Assembly: GCF_011075055.1 (NCBI RefSeq)
Contig: NC_058141.1
Span: 372,001-436,000, forward strand
Source of the DNA: Mangifera indica
Lineage: Eukaryota; Streptophyta; Magnoliopsida; Sapindales; Anacardiaceae
DNA length: 64,000 bases
Direction of reading: 5' to 3'
The translations under genes and the position numbers were made by a program. Numbering within the stretch: position 1 is the first letter of the stretch; every line of letters begins with the position of its first letter. The notes below the pieces were generated by a model. It saw nothing but the letters and a program-made list of their open reading frames with translations, was not told the DNA's origin and searched no databases. Shown here piece after piece: positions 46,159-57,722 of the stretch.

Positions 46159-46530
46159 GGGTATTACATATATCCTTTTTATGGGATTCGGACTTAGCGT
46201 TTTCGCTGAAGTTTGTCCCATCATTGTTTAAGAGGATATGTAGACCCACTTTGATACCATTTTTTTAACATCCCTCGTCCATCAAATCCTCCTAAGTACA
46301 CCCCTTTATGGAACTCAGACTCAATGTCTTCGCTTAAGTTTGCCTCATCATCGTTTAAGAGAACACACAGACCCATTCTGATACTATTTTTGTAATATCT
46401 TGGTCCAATAACCTCAGTCATTATTAAAATATTATTTACTTTGGATACATAATTTATCATGGTTTAACTTTTTAACTTTATAACCAAAAACATATTTTGA
46501 CAGTTTTAAGAGTTCATAAATTATTTATTT
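46159..46530. repeat. Tandemly duplicated dispersed repeat
   Basis: Two adjacent copies of about 120-130 bp (46170-46285 and 46286-46400) share TTTATGG, CGCT.AAGTTTG, CATCATTGTTTAAGAG and GACCCA blocks. They run into TGTAATATCTTGGTCCAATA, which is shared with 39430-39570. It is probably a fragment of an LTR family. Confidence 0.6.
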
Positions 46531-46684
46531 AGTCAAATTCTTCCACTTTTAATTGATGTGAAATACATAGGCAAAATATAGATATACTCAATATCTCTAT
46601 CTTGATTTGTTGACGTAGGATTAGACTAAAGTTAGAAAGAAGAACAGAATGCAACATAGGGAGAGGACAGTGCCACATTACATG

Positions 46685-46952
46685 TAGGGCTGGATTCGAG
46701 CCGAGCCGAGCCGAGTTTGGCTCGACTCGAGTTCAGCTCGACTCATTTTTCATATCAAAACGACATCGTTTTGTATATATATATAGAGATCAAAACGACG
46801 TCGTTTTGTATAAAAAATTTTTAAAAAAAATATACCGAGCCAATCTGAGCCAGCTTGAGCTCGATCGAACCGAGCAGAGCCCGGCTCGTTTCGGTTTGAA
46901 CCGAGTCGAGTCGAGCTTGAGCTCGAGTTAACTTGGCTCGAGTCCAACCCTA
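46685..46952. mobile_element. hAT-type MITE with GAGCTCGA subterminal repeats
   Basis: A 268-bp element has inverted ends TAGGGCTGGATTCGAGCC and, reversed, TAGGGTTGGACTCGAGCC. The flanking octamers ATTACATG (46677-46684) and ACTACATG (46953-46960) differ at one base. Inside are two copies of an 18-bp palindrome, CAAAACGACGTCGTTTTG, perfect at 46791-46808 and with one change at 46756-46773. Confidence 0.85.
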
Positions 46953-46960
46953 ACTACATG

Positions 46961-47680
46961 CGCCACGCGGAGGAACGAGACCAGTAGTACAGGAGAGAAG
47001 CTCAGAAAAAAATTAAAAAGAAGCCCAAACAACAACACACCAGCCCGGCCCATAACCACACACCCACTGCTCAGGAGAGAACACACCACACACGCCAAGA
47101 AAGACCGAAGGGAAAGGGACCTCGGCCCTCCAACCACCCGAAATACAAGCCCACTGGCACAAGGACCAGCTCGGCAGAGAAAGACTAATGAGGGTACGCC
47201 AGCACAACACCTTTAAAACACAGAAGAAACCCGCGCAAAGCAGAGAGGAAGCGCCAGGCACAGACACCTAGTCCCGACACACGCTGCCTAGCAGATCGGA
47301 AAAGGCTGCCCGAACCTGCAGCCGAGGAAGAAGGAAAGGACCAACCCAGCAGAACAGACCAGCAACACAGGCCCAACCACCGAGAAAGACCAAAGCTCCA
47401 CCAAAAGTAGCCCCCAACGAGCAACTAAAGAACCAACACACAGTCAAGGGAGGCCCCAACGGTGCCACGAGACAAACACCAGACAACCAAGCAGAGAGAA
47501 CACACAGATCAGGACCAAACGGGAGGAGGCACAGCGAAGCATCAGGGACACAACCAAGCAGAGAAGAGGACAAAAGCAAAAGTTAACAAAACAAGCAAGC
47601 CGAAGCCTAACTGAAACGCCTTACCCGACTGACGAGACGACAACCCATACAGTTACATTGCGCCAAAAGTAGTCAGCAGA
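46961..47680. other. GC-rich anomalous block
   Basis: The plus strand is C/A-rich and clearly richer in GC than the AT-rich surroundings. The minus strand is T/G-rich with several overlapping open frames but no recognised domain. It ends abruptly near 47680. The flank left of the hAT element (about 46590-46684) has a similar texture, so that element probably inserted into this block. It may be retroelement untranslated sequence. Confidence 0.4.
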
Positions 47681-50550
47681 AACTTTGGAAAAGTTCTTCT
47701 AAATCAGCCCCCCAAGAGATTTTTCATCTGCACTTCCAAGCGAAATAGGTCAGCACGTATTAATCAATGTTCTTAAATAGTTTGACGGGCTAGCTTGATG
47801 GTTAACGGTTTGACCAAGTTAATCAGTTTAATTGATTAATTTTAATTTAAACTATTATAATTGAATAAACTAATATTTTTACAACATTATATAATTATTT
47901 TATTAATTAATAAGAATATTATTTATTAAACATTTTCAAATTTATCATATATTTAAATATGATTATTTATAATGATAATATAATATATAATATTAAAATA
48001 CAAATAATTTATATAAATTTCATTTGGTCCATAATAAATTTTTAACTCCAAATTTTAATAATATAAATTCTTCTATATTTAGAATCAAGTATGAATAAAA
48101 ATTCTTATATACTGAAATTTTATATTATTCATATAACAAATTTATATAAATTATACCAAGCTTGTTTTTACCAAATTATTTAACTAAATTAATTCAAAAT
48201 TATACCTAATACCAAGCCTACCTTCTGCCAGTGTAAAACATTAATAAAGTTGTTACGTTTGAAACTTGAGATTTGAAGTTTGATGGAGCCATCCATGTGA
48301 GAGGTTTTCTGGTTTTGACTTTTATAATGATACCTAATACATAGCATACCTTTTGCATCATACCTAGCTTCACTTCTACATATATATGGTTAATAAAGAA
48401 GATGTTGGGGAGTGCCCCTGCAAGGTTTAAATCATTTAAAAATGTATTAATATTTTATTTAAACTAAAACATGAGTTTGTGAATTCACCGAATCAATCAA
48501 CATCAATTTTGGGTTTGAATCAAGAGCTGAATTCAACAACTCAAACTTGAAAATCTAGTTGAGCCACAAGTTAATCACAAATGACTCAACTATCATAGTG
48601 ATACTTTAACCTCAACTTGTTTGTAACCCTAAGTTGGCTTCATACAAAAAAAACATTCAAGTGAAATTGGACATCTAAGAAGCATAGAAACAGAGAAAGA
48701 AACACGAATACATGGAAACAAGCCTATTAAAATGATTTTTTTTAAATATTAAAAATATAAGAATTTGATGTGACCAGATTTATTTAGAACTAAGAAATGA
48801 AAAGGAAGAGAAGTTGATGTCTAATATATAAAGGTTTGATTTGATATAAGGAAGAGATGAAGCTTGATTTGAAAAGTTAGACCTAAGGTGTCAATTAGGG
48901 CGAGTTAGCCCACAACTCTGTCCAAAGCCTCGAAAAATAGCTTAGTTTGAAAGGGTCAACTCATTATTGTAGTATATTGAGCCCAACCCATGAGCCTACG
49001 CATTAAGCCTATGAGTCGGTCTAACTTAGCTTGTTATTGTTGCAGCATTTGAAAAAAAAATTAAATGAAAACGGTTGGCTTTTGCTTGTGTAGAAGTGGT
49101 TCAAATAGCTATTGGCTTCTCTCTCCCTCTAGTCTTTCTTGTCCTAGTTCCCTATCTCCCCTGCCATTGGGAATTGGTTGTTTCACTAAACCTTGGGTGA
49201 GAAATAGTCTTTTGGCCTTTCTTTGCAGGTAGACTTTGTCTAGTTGTGTCAAGTAAGTCTAAGTAGACATGCTGTAGCTGTCATCATACATCAAAAGTCG
49301 TTGTTGTATAAGAGTCTATGAGTAAGTTTTTCCAATCAGAAGAATGTGGAAATGTTTTATGAATCGTTGGTAGCACATAGTTGTTATTTACTACACATGT
49401 TATACTTACGCATAGTTTTTATTTTCTGAACTAACTCTTTTCCTTATTGCAACTTTTGTCGGAGGACGTGGAACATTAAGATTGAAGCAAGGCATAAGGA
49501 ATACACCTTCTTTAACCAAAGTTCTCGGTTGCATATGCTTCTTTGCAACCTTAACTGAAAAATATTTCTGGTTTTCCACCCCTCCTTGAAATCGATGCTG
49601 GAAGTGGATGGTGTAATGTAAAACTTCACAATCTCATATTATTGACTGAAAATAGAAAAATCATTGAATCTTTCTATTTGAATTGAATCTCTCCGTGTTC
49701 AATAATAAGAAAAGAAATAACAAGTTAGTTGTGTTTAAAATCACCTGGTTATATATAACCTTACAAATATTCAAACTTGAAATAACCAAAGCCAAAGTTC
49801 AAGCAATTGATCTAGGTAGGAGTAATCAAACCATAATTAAGAAGTAACTGCAATTAAATGAAAAGTAACAGTAATTACATATCAGCAGCAACAATAGCAA
49901 AATATCAGCAGTAAACAGCAGCAAGATATTCTTCATACAGCCACAGATATAAAACCCACGAATTCAATGAATTTATTCAATGAAACACCCGTCCTAAGAT
50001 TTTAAACCGCGGTTGTTCAAACTGGATCGAAACCACTCCTCAATTTGTTCAACATTCTGCCATAATTTGGAGATTCATTCTTCTACACTTCTACTATTGG
50101 AACGCGTAATCTGCACTTGGAATGTCTGCTCCAGAATTCGAGTCCCTATCCGATACTCAACAGGCATTATGAATTTCCAATTAAGGAGGCAAGATATTTC
50201 ACTTTTCTTTGTCATTAATCTAAACAATTTTAGCAAGCAGCAGGCAAGACAACTTGAAAGCCATCAGAAATATCTTTTTCAGGATAGTCAATCAGTCAAG
50301 TCTTTTGACACTACTAATTAATAATAGAGAAGAAAATGAGAAGTTCACGTTTGACTTTGGATAACCTAGATTCCAGCCACACTGAGTACCAAGATGAGTT
50401 GGCTTTCGTTCAGCTTAAATTTATTATAGTAAATTTGAGTTTAATTCAAATTGATTGGAGTTATCATTAAAAGTTATCGTAAGATAAATAGTATTATTAA
50501 TAAGATAAATAATACTATTGAAAAGATAAATAACGTCGTTGCTGAGACTA
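47681..50550. other. Intergenic DNA
   Basis: AT-rich, with no supported gene. Open frames near 49.5 kb (minus) and 50.0-50.3 kb (plus) show no family features. Stretches at 48.5-48.65 and 48.9-49.05 kb have the GAGTTGAG/CTCAAC flavour of the dispersed repeats seen elsewhere. Confidence 0.5.
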
Positions 50551-51700
50551 TGTTAGGATCTCAAGTGTAAAATATGAAATTTGAATCTCACATTGAAAAG
50601 TATGAGATTCTAATATAAGGTTTATATAACCTTAGGCTTTTCAATCTTAATAACTAATTTTTGAATTGTGATTTTTTTAAGATTCATATCATTTGATAAA
50701 ACCTAAGACCCTTAGGTTTTATCAAAGAAAATTGAAAAGAAAAATAGAAATTTGATCACTTTGAGGGGATCAACCTCCCTATTTTTCTTTTTAATTCTTT
50801 TTCAATTTTCTTTGATAAAACCCTAGGGTTTTATCAGTTGGTATTAAAGATGTTCTCTTAGGGTTTCTCAATCTTACTCAATGGCTATTGATAACTCCAT
50901 GAAATCACAACAAGAAGCTGTTAAGGCAGAAGTTGATAGTATATTTAATTATTTAAGGAAGAGTTTGCACAACGAGATTAGTGATTTCAAGAAAAATTTG
51001 CTTGAAAATAGATGGAATTTTGATTTTGCTAGCAAACAACCAAAGCAATATGAAGTTGCAGGTAAAGGCTACCAAGAGTATGATAATAGCTACACCTGCA
51101 TGAAAGAAGAGTTCATTGAAGGAGAAAATGAAACAAGTGAAAAACGTTATCAAGATGCCAAATCCAATCCAAAACATAACCCAACCCAATTCACTTCTTC
51201 AAATTACATCATTTGTCCAAACTTAATCTATAACTCAAACACTTATAATCCAATTCCAGGCCTAACTTATCATATCAACTCAAACCAATACCAACCTAGT
51301 GTAATCTCTTTACTACTAAAACCAAGCCCAATCATTAGACTTGACCCAAATCCAATCCCTTTAAAACTAAAACCAAGTCCAATCATTTGACTTGACCCAA
51401 AACCTAATTGATTGCACCTAAATACAGCTCTCCAAAATTTATTACTAGTCAACCTTGAGGACAAGGTTGTATTGAAGAGGCGCAGACTATTAAGATACCT
51501 TCTTTTTAGGGATTTGAATCCTAATTGTCTAATTTGGTTTTTCCTAATTATAGTAGTACTAATATATTATCCTAATTATAATATAAATATTATATTATAT
51601 TTGATTTCCTTATTAGAATTTCCTAGTTGACTAAGAATTAGAAATACTATATATATGTAATGCCTTTTGGCTATTTTAAATCAATCAATAAGCAATAACA
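50551..51700 (+). mobile_element. Deleted LTR-retrotransposon relic with short gag-like frame
   Basis: An LTR-like region starts TGTTAGGATCTCAAGTG at 50551. Then comes TTGGTATTAAAGATG near 50838, resembling the initiator-tRNA-Met primer site. An ORF follows at 50881-51390 (169 aa, starting MAIDNSMKSQQEAVKAEVDS) with a coiled-coil-like N-terminus and an Asn/Pro-rich tail. I do not recognise the protein, and gag is inference. A frame at 51412-51630 contains LVNLEDKVVLKRR, like the text at the end of many gypsy polyproteins. The protease, RT and integrase are missing, so this is a large-deletion or non-autonomous relic. A strong inverted repeat at 50709-50828 precedes the ORF. Confidence 0.5.
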
Positions 51701-51708
51701 ATATTATT

Positions 51709-52605
51709 CAAGCCTTTGGCTATTTGGAGGTTGATTCCCACCCAAGGTTTGGTGTAAACCCAAACTCACACTCACTAATTTTTGAAAACCTAAATATTCA
51801 TCTATCTGTTACATTTTACTATTACTATCAGAGGAAAAAATGTCATTTAAAAATTTTATTTAAAGAAAGAATATTTTATACCCATTTCCCACCTTATTTT
51901 TTAAAATTAACAATTTTCCTCAACTTAAGTTAAAAAATTACTTTTTCACCCCATCATCTAGGTTTTCTAGGATTTGCATATTTTAAGGTTTTCAATTGCC
52001 TCCCTCAAATTTCAAAACATTACACTTATACCCCCAAAAAATCATTTCCTCTTTCCAGTGGTTCACTCTGACATAGAAACCACCAAAAATTTTCATGTAT
52101 AGGTTTTTACAAGTTTGCATAGATTTGTGTGATGTCGTTTGACTAATCTAAGTGTTAGCCAATGCATAGATTATGACATCAATTTTTGATGATTTTCGTA
52201 TCGAAAAACCATCGGGGATGGAGGGGAGATGTCATTGGAGTAAATCATCAAGAAGAACGGTCACTAGAAAGATAGAATGAAGTTTTAGGGGTGTAAGTAT
52301 AATGATTCAAACTTTGAGGGGGTGGTGTTAATTCTAAAATATAAAACCCTAGAAACCCCAAATGATGGGGGTGAAAATGTAACTTTTTAAAATTAAGTTT
52401 AGGGGAAAATAGTTAATTTTCAAAACTAATGTGGGAAAAAGAAATAAAGTTTTCTTTGTTTAAATAAAATTTCTAAATGACAATTTTACCCCTAACTATA
52501 ACAACCAAAATTAACAGATAAATGAGTATTTAAATTTTCAAAAATTAGTGAGTGTGAGTTTAGGTTTACACCAAATCTTGGGTGGGAATAAGTCTTTTGG
52601 CCAAA
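51709..52605. mobile_element. Non-autonomous Mutator-type element with very long inverted repeats
   Basis: Two arms of roughly 400 bp each (about 51709-52110 and 52190-52605) are inverted copies. GATTCCCACCCAAGGTTTGG at the left matches, reversed, TATTCCCACCCAAGATTTGG at the right, and similarity continues through the CCCCATCAT and ACTTACACCCC blocks. The terminal text is related to the element at 23100-23861. A clean 9-bp duplication was not found, so the ends are approximate. Confidence 0.7.
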
Positions 52606-52645
52606 TAATAATGGCATTGTTCCTAAGAATTCTAATTTTTTGCAA

Positions 52646-52651
52646 TATATA

Positions 52652-52687
<36 letters not shown>

Positions 52688-52692
52688 TGTAT
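52646..52692. repeat. AT and ATGT microsatellite
   Basis: A run of AT dinucleotides passes into tandem ATGT units. Confidence 0.85.
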
Positions 52693-53629
52693 ATGGATTT
52701 TAAATTAATTGCCCAAAATTATAGGGACTTAAGAAAAATGTCCCAATTTCAAGGATTTTAGTTTTTAAATACCAAGAATAACTTTCATCACTTTTATAAA
52801 AACTCTCACCCTCTTCCATTCTTCACACCATTCATATTTTAAATTTCACTCAATATCTCACATTGCGGGCTTATTTGGAAGGAAGAAAATTTATGTTTCT
52901 AAGTTCAAATCGAAAAAAATTGATTCATGATAATAGTGTATTTATATGAATCTTAACCAAAAACCTAATTTATTTGTTAAATTATACTTACATAGAATTG
53001 TGCTATGAAATGATTCTTAGAAAAATATATGAGACATTTTGATATTAAACAATGTATAAAGGTGTTAAATAAAATGTTAAAAAAAAAATAGAGACATCTT
53101 GATATTAGACAATATATAAGAATGTTAAATGAAATGTTAAAAAATAGGGGCATGTAATATTAGAATAATATAAGGGGAATTTTGATATAAGACAATATTT
53201 GAGGCTGTTAAATGAACTGTTAAGAAAATATAAAAGACATTTTGACATTAGACAATGTATGAGGGTGTTATATGAAATGTTAAAAAAATATAGAGAACAT
53301 TTTAATATTAGAAAATGTATCAAAATGTTAAATAAAAATTGTCAAAATAAGTAACAATGTGGGGTTAAATGAAATTTGCCAATATATATGGTGTATATGG
53401 AACTTTTTTTTGAATTTTGGAAACTAAATTGATATTTGGCCAAGTTACGCATAAATTGATATTGATATTTAAATATGGAGTTATTATAAAACGCTTTTGG
53501 GGTAAATTAATAACATAATTCTTGTCAAATTGATCATGAAAATCAAGTTGATTATATTGGAAAAGTTTAATGTGAATTTTTGTAATAAATATTATTTTTA
53601 CCAATATTGGATTAAGTATTGAAATGATA
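52693..53629. repeat. AT-rich DNA with short degenerate tandem repeat
   Basis: Between about 53025 and 53335 a unit of about 60-65 bp recurs around GACATTTTGATATTAGACAA and GTGTTAAATGAAATGTTAAA. No gene was found. Confidence 0.6.
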
Positions 53630-55739
53630 GGTTATGTTGTTGTTCATTATGAAGGAGAATGGATTTAAAGTAATCAGAACATAATGAAATACGTTACAAG
53701 TCATCAAAAAGTGGTTAAAATTCGATTTGAAATAACACTTGAAGGATTTATCTAGTTATTGAGTGAAAAAAGTGGTATTGATTCGATCGGAAACAAGATT
53801 TAGCTATGCCAAATGTCTCGACCTAGACTACCCTATAAAAATAAAAAATGATGAAGATGTTAAAGGTCTAATTGATATGTCTAAATACTTTGAAGGATGT
53901 ATTCCAATTTTTGTTGCATGTACCCTCATTGAAGTACAAGAAAAAAAAAGAAAGCAGTGGAAATGATGATAGTGAATTGAAACAAGAATCTGATAGGGAA
54001 AACTTTATAGATTTTTGTAATGATGCATTGTATACTATTGAAGAACGGGTTCATGGAGACAAAGAGAGCATTCTAAATGAGGGTGACTTTGATGTGAATG
54101 AGATGATTTATGTTTCTCTTGATGAGTCAAACTTTAAGGAGACATCACATGTTAACTATGATATTAGTAGTCTCTAACTTGCAAATCCTTTTCGAGGTGG
54201 CAGAAATTATGCTAGACCATTTTTTGATAATATCTCCACTAATCCATTTAAATGGCTACTTAATTTTTCTCTGCAATTTTCAACATCAAGTGATGCAAGA
54301 TCGGTGCAAGAGGGGAACGTTGTAAAAATTAGTGACCTATTTGATAATAAAAAACACTTGATAGATGCAATAGCTCAATTTGTATTGGAGAAAGGATTCC
54401 ATTATAGAGTGGTCAAGTTAGACATGGGGAGATGGATAATTAAGTGCAATAATCAGCAATGCGAATGGTATGCAATCAGAAGAAGATTAAAACCCAGTAA
54501 CTTATTCCAAATCCGTTTTATGAATCCTATGCACATATGTTCAAGTGATCAGATAAAGCCATATCATAGGCAAACCGGGGCTTGAGCTTTAAACCAATTA
54601 ATGAAATCAAAGTTTGTGTTGGTTAATCATATTTATCGGCATAAGGAGATCATTATCGATATCATTAACAGGTATAAAGTTGATATATCATATTCATAGG
54701 CTTGGTGGGCAAAAATTGGGCATTACAATAATTGATAGGCTTACCCAAAGAGTTATTTATGTTCTTACTAGATTATTGTTACAATTTAAAACCTGCTAAT
54801 CTAGGTACCATGACACATATACAAATAGACAATGAGCATCTCTTTTAGTACTTTTTCATGGCATTAGATTGTTGAATTTGTGCATTTCAATAACAAATTT
54901 GATCGATTATTTACATTAATGCTACTTTCTTAAAAGGTCGATATTTGAGATATTTATTTGTTGTCGAGGCCATGGATGTTAATAATTAGATCTACCTAAT
55001 AGTTTTTGGTGAGGGAAAAAAGGAAGATCATCCAATGTGATCTTGGTTTTTGACAAAGCTTAAAGATTACATCAGTGAAGTAATAGAGTTGGTAATAATC
55101 TCATATCGACATCACACCATCTACTCTATTATGCTTGAGGTCTTTTCAAATATATACCATGGATGTTATTATTATCACCTTTTTTGTAACATGAAATCGA
55201 AGTAGAAGCGTAACTCAAAAGTCGATTGTTTATAATGGAAAACAGCTAAGGCCTATATATAGAGGTCTATTTTGAGGTCTTAATAAAAGCAATTGATGAG
55301 ATACAACTTGAAATGAGCATTTATCTACGTGAGGTAAGGTATCATCGATGCAACAAAGCACGTTTTCAAGTCGTAGGTATAACATAATGACAACCACATC
55401 GTAGAGTTATTCAATGCACTTGTCAAATATGTGCAGGGTTTGCTCATCATGATATTAGTCAAGTTAATTCAGGACACCTTACAACAATAGTTTTACAAGA
55501 AGAGAAACCATGCAAGTATATATAGTTTTAATACTAAATATTTAATTGACCATGTTTTTCCACGCTTATGCTTATTTACTAATAGATATGTTGATGTTTT
55601 TAATATTGCAGCTGAATACACACACAAGGTTACACCATAGATAAAGGAGAAGCTTGGATGTCATGTGTTAAAGTCTATGAACTTAGAGGTGTGTCTAATT
55701 ACAAATGTTTGGTATTAGGCTATAGGTTATGGATACATC

Positions 55740-56486
55740 TAGGGATGACAATTTGGACTCGACTTTAGAGGCCCCGACCCTAACGGGGAGGAGATTCCCC
55801 AATAAAAATAGGAAAAAATGTGAGGATGGGGACGAAAAAATCCCCGTAATCGGGGACGGGTCGGGGATGGGTCGGGGACGGGGATACATATGTCCCCGCC
55901 CCGCCCCATCCCTACCCCGTCTCGCCCCATCCCCTCCCCACCCCCTAAATCTAATATATTAATATAATAATTTCTAAAATATTAAGTTCTAGAAATTTTT
56001 TTATTATAATTTATTAAAACTATAACTTTAATTTTACTAATTTTTGAATTTTCAATTATCAGCTTTTACTAATTTTTAAACTATTAATCTAATATATTAA
56101 AAAAACCCTATAATCTCATTATCATAAAATGCAAATGTACTAAATTAATTCTATTTCAACTTCAAAACTTAATTAGAATTAAAATTTTGGGAGAATATGA
56201 TTTATTTTATTTATTAAAATACATAAAGGAATTAAAATTTATATTTACGAGTATGGGGAGGGGATTTTTCCCCGCGGGGATGGGGAGGGGATTTTTTCCC
56301 ACGAGGACGGGATGGGGATGGGGAGAAGATTTTTCCCTGCAGGGACGGGGAGGGGATAGGGAGGGGATTTTCCTTCACGAGGAAGGGACGGGGATTATTT
56401 TTTATCCCCGTAACGGGGACGGGACGGGGATGGGACAGGGACGGGGATTGATATCCCCTCCCCGCCCCTCCCCATTGCCATCCCTA
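55740..56486. mobile_element. hAT-type MITE with GGGGACGGGGA subterminal repeats
   Basis: A 747-bp element begins TAGGGATGACAAT and ends ATTGCCATCCCTA, giving inverted ends. It is flanked by a perfect 8-bp duplication, GATACATC, at 55732-55739 and 56487-56494. Both subterminal regions carry many GGGGAYGGGG-like blocks in opposite orientation; the centre is AT-rich. It lies within the SWIM region of the MULE transposase pseudogene. Confidence 0.93.
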
Positions 56487-56645
56487 GATACATCAACCTC
56501 GTGGGCTATTAGACCTCTAGATATTTTGATTATGCCAAAACTAAGTTTAAAGTTGTTAGTTAATATTTAATAAGCTAATTAAGTTTGGGATAAAATTCTT
56601 ATGACTAAAATATGAGTGAAATTTATGTTTTCAATTTTTCATATA

Positions 56646-57722
56646 TGAAACACCCGTCCTCAAATATGGGATGTTTGTCCCTTATGGGATACTGGTTACT
56701 CTGATCTTCTCATGCCCATCCTTGCAAGTTTGGAGCTCTCGAGAATTTTCTTTAAATAGATAAAGACGTTTGTCCAAGCTTAGAAGATGACCATGTGATG
56801 TTTGCCCTTCTCGAATGCATTTGAAAACTAATTTGGGATGGTCAAGAAAGTTAACATGGTAAGATGCTCGTTCTGGAAAAAGGGACATTGGTCCCTTGAG
56901 TGATGCATTTCAAAAAATTCAACCATTGGATGTCTAATTCAAAGCCATCAAAGTCAAAATATGTAAAAGGATGCCCATCCTTCAATAGAGGATGCCCATC
57001 CCATAATGTTTTCAAGGCCAAAACATTATTGTTGAAGCTTAGCAGATGCAGTATCTCAACCAATGATCATTTGAGACATTTTAGCCATCAAAGACTATAA
57101 ATTGAAGGCCCTTTGATAGGGAATAGGTTAGAGATTACTAAAGTAAAATCTTATACTCTTCTCTTCTCCAAAAGCTTATAACTCATCATTGAGAGACACC
57201 TTGCACTTGTTCTTTATATCAACCTTATAGAGGTATTTTACGGTCAATCTTTTTATATTTGAACAAACTTGAGCAAAATCTTGAATAACTATTGTGGTGG
57301 GTGAAATCCTAAATAACTATTGAGTTAGATGCAATCTCACATCAACTAGTGAACGTGGGCAAAATCCTAAAGAACTATTTTAAAGAGATGTTATTTTCAC
57401 GAGTGAAACTTCAAGCGGGTTATTCGAAGAAATAGATGTAAGAGACTTAGAAGAGAAAACTCTAAACCACTATAAATTATTAAGCATTTCATTTCCCTAC
57501 TCTCTTTACTTTATACATTATATTTATGTTAGATTTTTTGATAAATTGTTGAATATTATCTATGTTTGATTGCTTGAGTTAACTTGTTGAACATTGATTT
57601 AGTTTGAATATCTTTGTTGAAATTGTTTGTGAAGTTGTGATTGATTAGAAAGTTGTTCAAGATTGTTATTTGATTAAAAATTTTTAAATAATCCTATTCA
57701 CCCCCCTTAAAGATTATTAGCA
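56646..57722 (+). mobile_element. Probable solo LTR in the MULE pseudogene
   Basis: A segment of about 1.08 kb runs from TGAAACACCCGTCC to ...CCCCCCTTAAAGATTATTAGCA. It has copia-LTR-like features: ATGCCCATCC repeats, a short transcribed-leader texture and a CTATTCACCCCCC near its end. TG...CA ends are present but no matching 5-bp duplication was found, so the boundaries are tentative. It separates the two halves of the SWIM zinc-finger text, perhaps within an old intron. Confidence 0.5.

Noticed and set aside
46928..47579. Overlapping minus-strand frames rich in Leu, Ser and Trp
   Set aside because: They arise from T/G-rich composition, overlap in several frames and show no domain.
49979..56660. 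A 16-base match (ATGAAACACCCGTCCT) at 49983 and 56645 as evidence of a shared LTR start
   Set aside because: Similarity stops immediately after the 16 bases, so chance is a sufficient explanation.
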